Assembly: GCA_946550725.1 (NCBI GenBank)
Contig: CAMNQX010000008.1
Coordinates: 1 to 64,000, forward strand
Source of the DNA: an uncultured Clostridia bacterium
Lineage (GTDB): Bacteria > Bacillota > Clostridia > Oscillospirales > Oscillospiraceae
DNA: 64,000 nt
Direction: 5' to 3'
A program made the translations under genes and the position numbers. Below the pieces are notes generated by a model. That model ran no database searches, had not been told where the DNA came from, and saw only the letters and a program-made list of their open reading frames with translations. This document shows, piece after piece, positions 16,574 to 23,566 of the stretch; position 1 is the stretch's first letter, and each line of letters begins with the position of its first letter.

Positions 16574-16651
16574 AGTCCTTCTCCCTTTCTGTTCTTCTGT
16601 TTTGTGGTTCTGTATCTTGACTTTCCCGACCCAATGATCGTTGTCAATTAT

Positions 16652-16756
16652 TATAATGCTCGGGGCGGCGAACCCGCCCCTCCGCAAATTCCGCGGTTCC
16701 CGCGAAATTTACGCGCCTGCTGGCGCGTCCCTGCTCTCGCAGGGTCTCGCCTGTCG
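16652..16756 (+). repeat. Multi-hairpin repeat family C, copy 1
   Basis: Starts TATAATGCTCGGGGCGGCG and contains four successive hairpins: GGGGCGG/CCGCCCC with loop CGAAC, AAATTCCGCG/CGCGAAATTT, ACGCGCC/GGCGCGT and CCCTGC/GCAGGG. The first 39 nt are identical to 19502-19540; the later hairpins differ from that copy but keep pairing. A third, single-hairpin copy is at 16833-16856. Confidence 0.8.
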
Positions 16757-16792
16757 GCTCGGTCGTGCGGTAGCCGCGTGCCACTGGCACGC
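16743..16792 (-). repeat. Intergenic module B, inverted diverged copy
   Basis: Reads GGTCTCGCCTGTCGGCTCGG on the plus strand, the reverse complement of the module at 10978-11033 and 54674-54729, and includes its GCGTGCCACTGGCACGC hairpin. It directly follows family-C sequence, so two repeat types are joined here. Confidence 0.75.
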
Positions 16793-16832
16793 ACCGCCCC
16801 TCCGGATGTCCTCTTGTAACGCTTGTTTTGCC

Positions 16833-16856
16833 CGGGGCGGCGAACCCGCCCCTCCG
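16833..16856 (+). repeat. Repeat family C, first hairpin only
   Basis: The same GGGGCGG-CGAAC-CCGCCCC hairpin as at 16661 and 19511, ending CTCCG. It ends 6 bp past the glmU stop and may terminate that gene. Confidence 0.8.
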
Positions 16857-16862
16857 GATGTT

Positions 16863-18053
16863 CTATTTCCCCTGCTGCTTATTGCGGCGTTTTTTGGCCC
16901 ATTGATTCTTCACGGTCTGCTGGCTTCTGGCGATGGCCAGACTATCGCTGGGCACGTCCCTTGTGATGGTGCTGCCCGCGGCGATGTACGCCCCCGCCCC
17001 CACGGTGACCGGGGCCACCAGATTGGTGTTGCAGCCGATAAACGCCCCGTCGCCGATGGTAGTACGGAACTTTTTCGCCCCGTCGTAGTTCACCGTGACC
17101 GTGCCGCAGCCGAAGTTGATGTGCTCTCCCACGTCGGAATCGCCCACATAGGTCAGGTGGGAGATCTTGGTGTCGTCCCCGATCACAGAGTTTTTCAGTT
17201 CCACGAAGTCCCCCACCTTCACCCGATCGCCCACGGTGGTGTTGGGCCGGATGTAGGCAAACGGCCCCACGGTGGTGTGGGAGCCGATGACGCACTCATT
17301 ACACTGGGAGGCGTTCACCGTGGTGAAGTCCCCCACCCGCGCGTCCCGGAGCATGGTGTTGGGACCGATCTCGCAGTTTTTGCCCACGTGGGTGTCTCCC
17401 CGGAGGATGGTCCCCGGCAGGACCAGGGTCCCCGGCTCCAGGGTCACGGTGGGGGCGATGTACGCCTGCTGGGGGTCCAGCATGGCGACCCCGTTTTCCA
17501 GCCAGTAGTCGTTCACCAGCTTCCGGGCCAGCGTCTGGCACAACACGCTGCGGTTCACCGGGTCCACGTCCAGGCTCACCGCCTCGCTCCCCAGCCGTCC
17601 GCTGCCGTTCAGGGCCTTATCCAGCCCGCCGGGCGCGGCCATGGCGTCCAGCAGCACCTGGGCGTCGGTCTGGAATGCCCCCGTGCCGCCGCTCTTGGCC
17701 ATGGTCTTTCCGCCCGCGGCCAGCGCCTCCGCCCCCTGACGGAAAAAAAGAACGGGCCTGGTCACAACGGCCACCCGTCCTCCTGCGTTTTTCATAAAAT
17801 GATCCCACTGCTCCGCCAGCTCCTCGCTGTCGGACGCCAAAAACACTGCCCCCTCGGGGAAGCAGCTGCGCGCGGACTCCACCGCGTCCGCCGGACAGAT
17901 CACCAAGAACTTCTCCACACCGGCCCACAGCAGGCTCTTGGACACCCACAGGGCCGCCGGCGCAAAGAGCATCGGCTCCAGCATCGTCTCCCACTGGCCC
18001 TGCTCCGGCAGATAGACAGCGGCGGCGGTCAGCTTGGACGTGGCCAATTCCAT
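16863..18053 (-). CDS. GlmU-like protein with degenerate pyrophosphorylase domain
   Basis: A 396-residue GlmU homologue (usual length about 450). The C-terminal left-handed beta-helix acetyltransferase is intact from about residue 190, with the residues known in Escherichia coli GlmU visible in 'YIRPNTTVG', 'FVELKNSVIG', 'SHLTYVGD' (catalytic His) and 'VNYDGAKKF'. The N-terminal half keeps a nucleotidyltransferase-like outline, but the signature LAAGxGTRM loop is absent; the start reads 'AAVYLPEQGQWETMLEPM'. It therefore probably acetylates glucosamine-1-phosphate but may not make UDP-GlcNAc. Its gene sits upstream of prs like gcaD. The ATG has an unusually close AGGAGGGG. Confidence 0.8.
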   Translation of the reverse strand: MELATSKLTAAAVYLPEQGQWETMLEPMLFAPAALWVSKSLLWAGVEKFLVICPADAVESARSCFPEGAVFLASDSEELAEQWDHFMKNAGGRVAVVTRPVLFFRQGAEALAAGGKTMAKSGGTGAFQTDAQVLLDAMAAPGGLDKALNGSGRLGSEAVSLDVDPVNRSVLCQTLARKLVNDYWLENGVAMLDPQQAYIAPTVTLEPGTLVLPGTILRGDTHVGKNCEIGPNTMLRDARVGDFTTVNASQCNECVIGSHTTVGPFAYIRPNTTVGDRVKVGDFVELKNSVIGDDTKISHLTYVGDSDVGEHINFGCGTVTVNYDGAKKFRTTIGDGAFIGCNTNLVAPVTVGAGAYIAAGSTITRDVPSDSLAIARSQQTVKNQWAKKRRNKQQGK

Positions 18054-18085
18054 CCCCTCCTTGCACCGAGTTTTTTCTGCCTTTC

Positions 18086-18114
18086 ATTATATACAATCTC
18101 ACCGGGAAACACAA
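18086..18114 (-). promoter_or_regulatory. Sigma-A promoter of the glmU-prs series
   Basis: Minus strand TTGTGT (18109-18114), 17-nt spacer, TATAAT (18086-18091), 33 bp before the glmU-like start. Divergent from the murT promoter. Confidence 0.65.
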
Positions 18115-18127
18115 CCCTTTTTTGCTC

Positions 18128-18155
18128 TGGACAAACAGGCTCTTTGCGGTATAAT
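18128..18155 (+). promoter_or_regulatory. Sigma-A promoter of murT
   Basis: TGGACA (18128-18133), 16-nt spacer, TATAAT (18150-18155), 31 bp before the murT ATG. Confidence 0.6.
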
Positions 18156-18186
18156 AATCTTAACACCAAAGAGAGTAGGTCTGCCC

Positions 18187-19506
18187 ATGAAAAAATTTCT
18201 CGCCATCCTCCTGTGCAAGCTGGCCCACGCGGTGGGCAAGCCCTTGGGGAAAGGCTCCTCCCTGCCCGGAAAGCTGGCCCTGAAGCTGTGCCCCGACGTT
18301 TTGGCCCGCCTGGAGCTGCCCCGCGCCATCGTGGCGGTCACCGGCTCCAACGGCAAGACCTCCACCGTGGAGCTTCTGGCCCACATCCTCACCCAAAGCG
18401 GGAAAACCGTGGCCTACAACAAGGAAGGCTCCAACCAGATCGAAGGGGTCACCACCTTCCTGCTGTGCGCCGCCACTCTGGGGGGAAAGGTGAAGCGGGA
18501 CGTGGTGCTGCTGGAGAGCGACGAGCGCTTTGCCCGCCACACCTTTAAGCACCTCACCCCCACCCACTACGTCATTTTGAACCTCTACCGGGACCAGCTC
18601 ACCCGCAACGGCCATCCCCAGTGGATGTACGACATTGTGAAGGAGTCCATCAAGCCCGGCGTCCACCTGCTCCTCAACGCCGACGACCCCATGGTGGCCC
18701 GGTACGGCCGCGGCCACGACGGCCCGGTGACCTGGTTTGGCGTAGACCGCCAGCCGGGGGACTTCGACGCCAACCACGGGGCCTACCGGGACGGGGCCTA
18801 CTGCCCGGAGTGCTTCTCCCCCATGACCTACGACTTCTACCACTTTAACCACATCGGCTCCTTCCGCTGCGACCACTGCGGCCACCACCGCCCAGACCCG
18901 GACTACGCCGTCTCTACCCTGGACCTCCCGGGCCAGACCATGACGGTGAACGGCCAGCCTCTCTACCTGGCCCTGCCCAGCTACTATCACGCCTACAACA
19001 CCCTGGCCGCCTTTGCCCTGTGCCGGGAGCTGGGCCTTGCCGCCCCGGAGATCGCCCGGGCCATCGACGGCCACGCCCTCCAGAGCGGCCGGGTGGTGGA
19101 GTTCACCCTGGGCGGCCACCCCGGCGTGCTCCTCACCTCCAAGCACGAAAACTCTATCTCCTATGACCAGTCCATCCGCGCCGCCATTCAGAGCGGGGAG
19201 GACTGCACTGTGCTGGTCATTGTGGACGCGGTATCCCGGAAGTACTTCACCTCCGAGACCTCCTGGCTGTGGGACATTGAGTTCGACGCCCTGGCCGCCC
19301 CCTGCGTCAAGGAGATCGTCCTGGCGGGGCGGTACTGCCACGACCTGGCCGCCCGCTTTGCCGCCACTCCCATCGATCCCGGAAAGATCACCGTAGAGAG
19401 CGACATTTCCGCCGCGGCGGAGCGCCTGAAAACCGCCGCACAGGGCCGCATCTACGTGATCACCTGCTTTTCCGACAAAAACAAGTTTTTGTCGGAGGTA
19501 CTATAA
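18187..19506 (+). CDS. murT: Lipid II isoglutaminyl synthase subunit MurT
   Basis: A 439-residue Mur-ligase-like protein that, with GatD, amidates the alpha-carboxyl of D-Glu in lipid II. The ATP loop 'VTGSNGKTSTVELL' is near residue 55. A four-Cys zinc ribbon typical of MurT lies in the central domain (CPECFSP and CDHCGHH, about 205-240). The C-terminal MurT-associated domain ends 'YVITCFSDKN'. The N-terminus is hydrophobic and may be membrane-associated. ATG 18187 follows a modest AGGT site. Its partner gatD follows after 132 bp occupied by a family-C repeat. Length fits the family. Confidence 0.9.
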   Translation: MKKFLAILLCKLAHAVGKPLGKGSSLPGKLALKLCPDVLARLELPRAIVAVTGSNGKTSTVELLAHILTQSGKTVAYNKEGSNQIEGVTTFLLCAATLGGKVKRDVVLLESDERFARHTFKHLTPTHYVILNLYRDQLTRNGHPQWMYDIVKESIKPGVHLLLNADDPMVARYGRGHDGPVTWFGVDRQPGDFDANHGAYRDGAYCPECFSPMTYDFYHFNHIGSFRCDHCGHHRPDPDYAVSTLDLPGQTMTVNGQPLYLALPSYYHAYNTLAAFALCRELGLAAPEIARAIDGHALQSGRVVEFTLGGHPGVLLTSKHENSISYDQSIRAAIQSGEDCTVLVIVDAVSRKYFTSETSWLWDIEFDALAAPCVKEIVLAGRYCHDLAARFAATPIDPGKITVESDISAAAERLKTAAQGRIYVITCFSDKNKFLSEVL

Positions 19507-19600
19507 TGCTCGGGGCGGCGAACCCGCCCCTCCGCAAATTTTCGGCTTCGCCTCGAATTTCGCCGCTGCTGCGGCGTCCCCGCTCTCGCGGGTGCCCCCC
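19502..19600 (+). repeat. Multi-hairpin repeat family C, copy 2
   Basis: The first 39 nt match 16652-16690 exactly and overlap the murT stop region. It then forms AAATTTTCGG/CCTCGAATTT, CGCCGC/GCGGCG and CCCCGC/GCGGG hairpins. The second and later stems differ in sequence from copy 1 but occupy the same positions. It separates murT from gatD. Confidence 0.78.
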
Positions 19601-19638
19601 GGTGGTTCTCTTTCAACTTATTTGCAGAAGGTGATTTC

Positions 19639-20364
19639 TTGAAACTCTATCATTTCTTTCCCGATTTGATGAACCTCTACGGGGACTACGGCAACCTGGT
19701 GGTCCTGCAAAAGGCCCTGGCGGACGCAGGGGTGGAGGCGGAGATCGTCAAGGTCTACCCCGGGGACGCCCCCGATCTGGCGGACGCGGACTTCCTCTAC
19801 ATGGGACCGGGCACCGAGCCGGCCCGCAACGCCGCGCTGGAGCATCTTCGCCCGTGGAAGGACGCGCTGTCCGACGCGCTCCTGACCCGCCGTGTCCCCG
19901 CCCTCTTTACGGGCAACGCCTGGTCCCTGCTGGGTAGCGCCATCACCACCCCCATCGGAAGGTTGGACGGCCTGGGCCTCTTTGACTACGCCACTGCCGA
20001 AACCGCTGTCCGCGTCACCGGGGACGCCATCGCCGCCCCCGCTGCAGACGGCCTCCCCGGCCGACCCGCCGTGGGCTTCCTCAACCGCTGTGACACGGTT
20101 CAAGGCGCGGAAACTCCCCTGTTTACTTTGGAAATGGGCAAGGGCAACGACGGGCAAACCCCCGCCGAGGGCTTTGTCTCCGGCGCCTTCCACGCCACCC
20201 ACCTCATCGGCCCCCTGCTGGTGAAAAATCCCCACCTGCTGACCCACTTTGTCTCCCTGCTGGGGGCGGAGCCTGTCCCTGTGGACCCCTCCTCCCACCC
20301 CGCCCTGGCCTATGAGGTCACCTTGACCGCCCTGCGCCAGCGGCTGGCGGGCAGCAAAGGCTAA
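19639..20364 (+). CDS. GatD-like amidotransferase subunit lacking catalytic Cys/His
   Basis: A 241-residue class-I glutamine amidotransferase-like protein (CobB/CobQ type), the expected partner of MurT. Fold signatures are present: 'YHFFPDLMNLYGDYGN', 'DFLYMGPGTE' and 'VGFLNRCD'. At the nucleophile elbow, where GatD has a Cys, the sequence reads 'LFTGNAWSLLG' with Gly or Thr and no Cys. The later 'THLIGPLLVKNP' has Ile where active GatD has the catalytic His. As read, it should not hydrolyse glutamine. The complex may use free ammonia, another ammonia donor, or have a different role. ATG assigned from AAGGTGATTTCTT context (TTG-like alternatives exist). Confidence 0.72.
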   Translation: MKLYHFFPDLMNLYGDYGNLVVLQKALADAGVEAEIVKVYPGDAPDLADADFLYMGPGTEPARNAALEHLRPWKDALSDALLTRRVPALFTGNAWSLLGSAITTPIGRLDGLGLFDYATAETAVRVTGDAIAAPAADGLPGRPAVGFLNRCDTVQGAETPLFTLEMGKGNDGQTPAEGFVSGAFHATHLIGPLLVKNPHLLTHFVSLLGAEPVPVDPSSHPALAYEVTLTALRQRLAGSKG

Positions 20365-20386
20365 CGTCTGTTAGCGCTCATAAAAC

Positions 20387-20420
20387 AAGACAGCGCCCCG
20401 TTTTGGGGGCGCTGTCTTTT
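20387..20420. terminator. Bidirectional terminator after gatD
   Basis: AAGACAGCGCCCC pairs with GGGGCGCTGTCTT (loop GTTTTG) and T/A runs flank it. It lies 23 bp after gatD and 36 bp after the end of the convergent DUF4097 gene. Confidence 0.88.
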
Positions 20421-20455
20421 CTTTCCAGGCGAGGTCGCTAATGCTCGTTAGCCTT

Positions 20456-21592
20456 TTATTCCTTCACGATCTCCACGTCGCCGGACACGGTGCTGACCCG
20501 GTACTTGGGGGCCACCGCGTTTCGGTAGGTGGCTACGCCGTCGTGGCGGGAAACGGAGGTGACCAGGTCGAAGTCACTGCGCAGGTCGCCGGAGACCTGG
20601 TGGTATTCCACCACAAAGCCCTCGCAGTCGGCGGGCAGGGCGATGGTGGTGTCGCCGGAGACGCTCTGCACGTCCAGCGTCTCGGGGAGGCGGGTGAAGG
20701 CCAGCTCCACGTCCCCGCTGGTGGCCCGGTAGATCACCTTGGCGCAGGCGCAGTCCTTGCCCTCCACGTCGCCGCTCACCGCCGTGACGTTGAGGCTATC
20801 ACACGTTAGCCCCTCCCCCAGGTCGATGTCGCCGCTGGTGGAGCTGATGACTACGTCCTTCACCTCAAAGGCTTCGGGGAAGGTGATGTCACCGCTGGCG
20901 GAGTAGACGGTAACGCTGTTCCACAGCCGCCGGGGGAGAAAGATCTCGAAGTCGCTGGCGAACACGCCGAAGTTGAAGAACACAAAGCCTGCGGCGGTGC
21001 TGCCCTGCTCGATGCACAGCACGCCGTCGGCCCGCCGCAGGAAACTGGCGTGCTTGTTTTCGTCCAGGGCGCGGGCGGAGCGTTCAATCACTTGAATGGA
21101 CTCCTCGTCCCACAGGTGGATGACCACGTCGCCGCTCTTGAGCCGCAGCTCCAGGCCGGTGATGTCGTCGCCGGGGACGGTGTAGTCAAACTGGTGACCG
21201 CCCTTTTCCACGTCCACGGTGATCTCCAGGTTTTTCACCGCGTCGGCGGCGGCGTGGGCCGCCTGCTTCATGCCGCCCCAAAGCTCCTTGGCGGGGCCTT
21301 TCAGCTTGTGGGCAAGGTCCTTGCCCATGGCGATGGTGGCGTCCACCGCCTTCTGCACCTCGGCCTTCCCGGTGGTGCCGCCGGCCAGCTGGATCAGCTC
21401 GCTCACGTCGCCGATGGAATCCACCGCCGCCTCGTAGGCCTCCTCCGGGTCCATGCCGTGGGCCACCATATCGTCATACTTGGCGCAGAGGTTGCCGCTC
21501 AGCTCCTCAATAATGGCCTCCTTGGCCTCGCCCTCCACCGCGCCCGCCAGCTTCTGGGCCACGGTGGCGTTGATGCGTTCCTTCATTGTCAT
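20456..21592 (-). CDS. DUF4097-type beta-helix protein with N-terminal HAAS-like region
   Basis: A 378-residue protein. The first 100 residues are helical and resemble the DUF1700/HAAS modules found next to PadR regulators ('EEAYEAAVDSIGDVSELI'). The rest is a repetitive putative adhesin-like DUF4097 beta-helix with recurring 'SGD' turns (SGDV, SGDI, VSGDT; about nine between residues 155 and 378). No signal peptide or clear membrane segment is seen. The first ATG (21592) is 9 nt after GGAG at the padR stop, so the two genes are coupled. PadR pairing suggests a stress- or envelope-related role, but its function is unknown. Confidence 0.75.
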   Translation of the reverse strand: MTMKERINATVAQKLAGAVEGEAKEAIIEELSGNLCAKYDDMVAHGMDPEEAYEAAVDSIGDVSELIQLAGGTTGKAEVQKAVDATIAMGKDLAHKLKGPAKELWGGMKQAAHAAADAVKNLEITVDVEKGGHQFDYTVPGDDITGLELRLKSGDVVIHLWDEESIQVIERSARALDENKHASFLRRADGVLCIEQGSTAAGFVFFNFGVFASDFEIFLPRRLWNSVTVYSASGDITFPEAFEVKDVVISSTSGDIDLGEGLTCDSLNVTAVSGDVEGKDCACAKVIYRATSGDVELAFTRLPETLDVQSVSGDTTIALPADCEGFVVEYHQVSGDLRSDFDLVTSVSRHDGVATYRNAVAPKYRVSTVSGDVEIVKE

Positions 21593-21598
21593 AGTCGC

Positions 21599-21928
21599 TC
21601 ACTCCTTTCCCAGCAGCTCGTCCAGCATCCCCCGAACGCTCTGCCACTGCTTGCGGCCCTCGCTGAGGGCCTCCTTCCCGGCCTCGGTGATGGAATAGTA
21701 CCGCCGCCGGGCGCCCGCGGACGCCTCGCCCCAGTAGGACGTGATGGCCCCCGCCTCCTCCAGCCGCCGAAAGGCGGTGTAGAGGGTGGCCTCCTTGAAT
21801 TCCAGCGCGCCGCCGGTGGCCTCGCTCACCGTCTTGCTCAGCTGATAGCCGTAGCTGTCGCCTTTGGCGAGCTGGGCCAGCAAAATGGTGTCCGTGTGTC
21901 CACGGAGCAGCTCTGATGTGTTTGCCAT
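21599..21928 (-). CDS. PadR-family transcriptional regulator
   Basis: A 109-residue winged-helix protein of the PadR-s1 type: 'DSYGYQLSKTVSE' recognition region, 'LYTAFRRLEEAGAITSYW' wing and 'RRRYYSITEAGKEAL' C-terminal part. ATG 21928 is preceded by GGAGG at 9 nt. It is the first gene of a two-gene unit with the DUF4097 protein and probably autoregulates it. Confidence 0.9.
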   Translation of the reverse strand: MANTSELLRGHTDTILLAQLAKGDSYGYQLSKTVSEATGGALEFKEATLYTAFRRLEEAGAITSYWGEASAGARRRYYSITEAGKEALSEGRKQWQSVRGMLDELLGKE

Positions 21929-21953
21929 TGGGTTTTCCCTCCTTTGTGAGGGC

Positions 21954-21982
21954 AGTATACCGCGTATTACATCGCCTGTCAA
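21954..21982 (-). promoter_or_regulatory. Sigma-A promoter of padR
   Basis: Minus strand TTGACA (21977-21982), 17-nt spacer, TATACT (21954-21959), 26 bp upstream of the padR start. PadR operators usually overlap such promoters. Confidence 0.75.
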
Positions 21983-22041
21983 GGTACTTCACGAGACTTT
22001 AATCCTTTTTTAATAAACCGTTCCCGGTTTGGACACAAAGA

Positions 22042-22067
22042 GGCCCGGTTTCTGTTGAAACCGGGCC
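22042..22067 (-). terminator. Terminator of thlA
   Basis: GGCCCGGTTTC pairs perfectly with GAAACCGGGCC around TGTT, followed on the minus strand by TCTTTGTG. It is 33 bp past the thlA stop. Confidence 0.75.
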
Positions 22068-22099
22068 ACTTCGATTACATGGAGTTGTTTTTCAGTAAA

Positions 22100-23359
22100 T
22101 TATACCTTTTCAAAGATGGTCGCTACGCCCTGGCCGCCGCCGATGCAGAGGGTGGCAAGGCCCTTCTTGGCGTCGGGACGCTTGGCCATCTCGTGGAGCA
22201 GGGTGACAATGATGCGCGCGCCGGACGCGCCCACGGGGTGGCCGATGGAGATGGCGCCGCCGTTGACGTTGACCTTGCTCATGTCGAAGCCCAGCTCACG
22301 GGCCACGGCGATGGACTGGGCGGCAAAGGCCTCGTTGGCCTCCACCAGGTCGATGTCCTCGATCTTCAGCCCGGCCTTGCTCATGGCCTGACGGGAGGCG
22401 GGCACGGGGCCGACGCCCATGATCTTGGGATCCACGCCGCCCTGGCCCCAGCTCACCAGCTTGGCCATGGGCTTCAGGCCGTACTTCTCCACGGCCTCCT
22501 TGGAGGCCAGGAGGATGGCGGCCGCGCCGTCGTTGATGCCGGAGGCGTTGGCGGCGGTGACCCGCTGGACGTGCTTCTTGGTGTCGGCCTCGTGGACCTG
22601 GGACGGCTCAAAGGTGTGGACGATCTCGTCCTCCACCCCCTCGGGGCCAACGGGGAACGCGCCGCGGAGCTTGGCGATGCCCTCGGCGGTGGTGCCGGCG
22701 CGGGGGAACTCGTCGCGCTTGAACTCCACCATTTCCTTCTTGACCTTCACCATGACGGGGACGATCTCGTCGTCGAACTTGCCCGCGGCCTGGGCGGCCT
22801 CGGTCTTTTGCTGGGAGGAAGCGCCGAAGGCGTCCAGCTCCTCACGGGTGATGCCCCACACATCGCAGATGTTCTCGGCGGTGGTGCCCATGTGGTAGTT
22901 GTTGAACGCGTCCCACAGGCCATCGCGGATCATGGTGTCCACGATCTTCTTGTCGCCCATGCGGGCGCCCCAGCGGGTCTCCATGGAGGCAAAGGGAGCG
23001 GCGGACATATTCTCGGTGCCGCCGGCCACGATCACGTCCGCGTCGCCGGAGAGGATGGCCCGGGCGCCCTCAATGACGCTCTTCATGCCCGAGCCGCAGA
23101 CCATACCTACGGTGTAGGCGGGGACGGAGTAGGGCAAACCGGCCTTCACGCCCACCTGGCGGGCCACGTTCTGGCCCTGGGCGGCGGTGAGAATGCAGCC
23201 GAACATCAGCTCGTCCACCTGCTCCGGCTTCACGTTGCCCCGCTTCAGCACTTCCTTGACCACGGTCGCGCCCAGATCGGCGGCAGGAATGTCCTTCAGA
23301 GAGCCGCCAAAGGAACCCACGGCGGTGCGGCAGCAGTTGACCACATAAACTTCGCGCAT
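22100..23359 (-). CDS. thlA: Acetyl-CoA C-acetyltransferase (thiolase)
   Basis: A 419-residue thiolase that condenses two acetyl-CoA to acetoacetyl-CoA, the entry to butyrate and related C4 fermentation. Catalytic residues are present: Cys in '[11 protein letters not shown]' (near 88), His in '[16 protein letters not shown]' and Cys in '[10 protein letters not shown]'. ATG 23359 follows GGAGGTAATTGTC. The protein is about 25 residues longer than usual (about 393). The excess lies between 'IAKLRGAF' and '[14 protein letters not shown]', where typical thiolases have a short turn. No neighbouring crt, bcd or hbd genes are seen. Confidence 0.92.
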   Translation of the reverse strand: MREVYVVNCCRTAVGSFGGSLKDIPAADLGATVVKEVLKRGNVKPEQVDELMFGCILTAAQGQNVARQVGVKAGLPYSVPAYTVGMVCGSGMKSVIEGARAILSGDADVIVAGGTENMSAAPFASMETRWGARMGDKKIVDTMIRDGLWDAFNNYHMGTTAENICDVWGITREELDAFGASSQQKTEAAQAAGKFDDEIVPVMVKVKKEMVEFKRDEFPRAGTTAEGIAKLRGAFPVGPEGVEDEIVHTFEPSQVHEADTKKHVQRVTAANASGINDGAAAILLASKEAVEKYGLKPMAKLVSWGQGGVDPKIMGVGPVPASRQAMSKAGLKIEDIDLVEANEAFAAQSIAVARELGFDMSKVNVNGGAISIGHPVGASGARIIVTLLHEMAKRPDAKKGLATLCIGGGQGVATIFEKV

Positions 23360-23437
23360 GACAATTACCTCCATTATTTTCACAAATTTTGCCCCTCCCA
23401 CCCCGTCCGAGGCAAAAGCGGGAGTGATTTCCCTTTG

Positions 23438-23466
23438 ATTATATCAGCCTCAAATCCAAATTACAA
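23438..23466 (-). promoter_or_regulatory. Promoter of thlA
   Basis: Minus strand TTGTAA (23461-23466), 17-nt spacer, TATAAT (23438-23443), 78 bp before the thlA start. Confidence 0.6.
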
Positions 23467-23501
23467 TAGCTTCCCGCAACTTTGTGAAAATTTTATCAAA
23501 A

Positions 23502-23537
23502 GGCCCCGCCCCGGCAGTCTCCTGTCGGGGCGGGGCC
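23502..23537 (-). terminator. Terminator of the GntR-ABC operon
   Basis: A 12-bp G+C stem (GGCCCCGCCCCG with CGGGGCGGGGCC), followed on the minus strand by TTTTGATAAAATTTT. It is 30 bp downstream of the permease stop. Confidence 0.88.
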
Positions 23538-23566
23538 ACATAAGAGAAAAGAGAGAGGGTTTTTGC

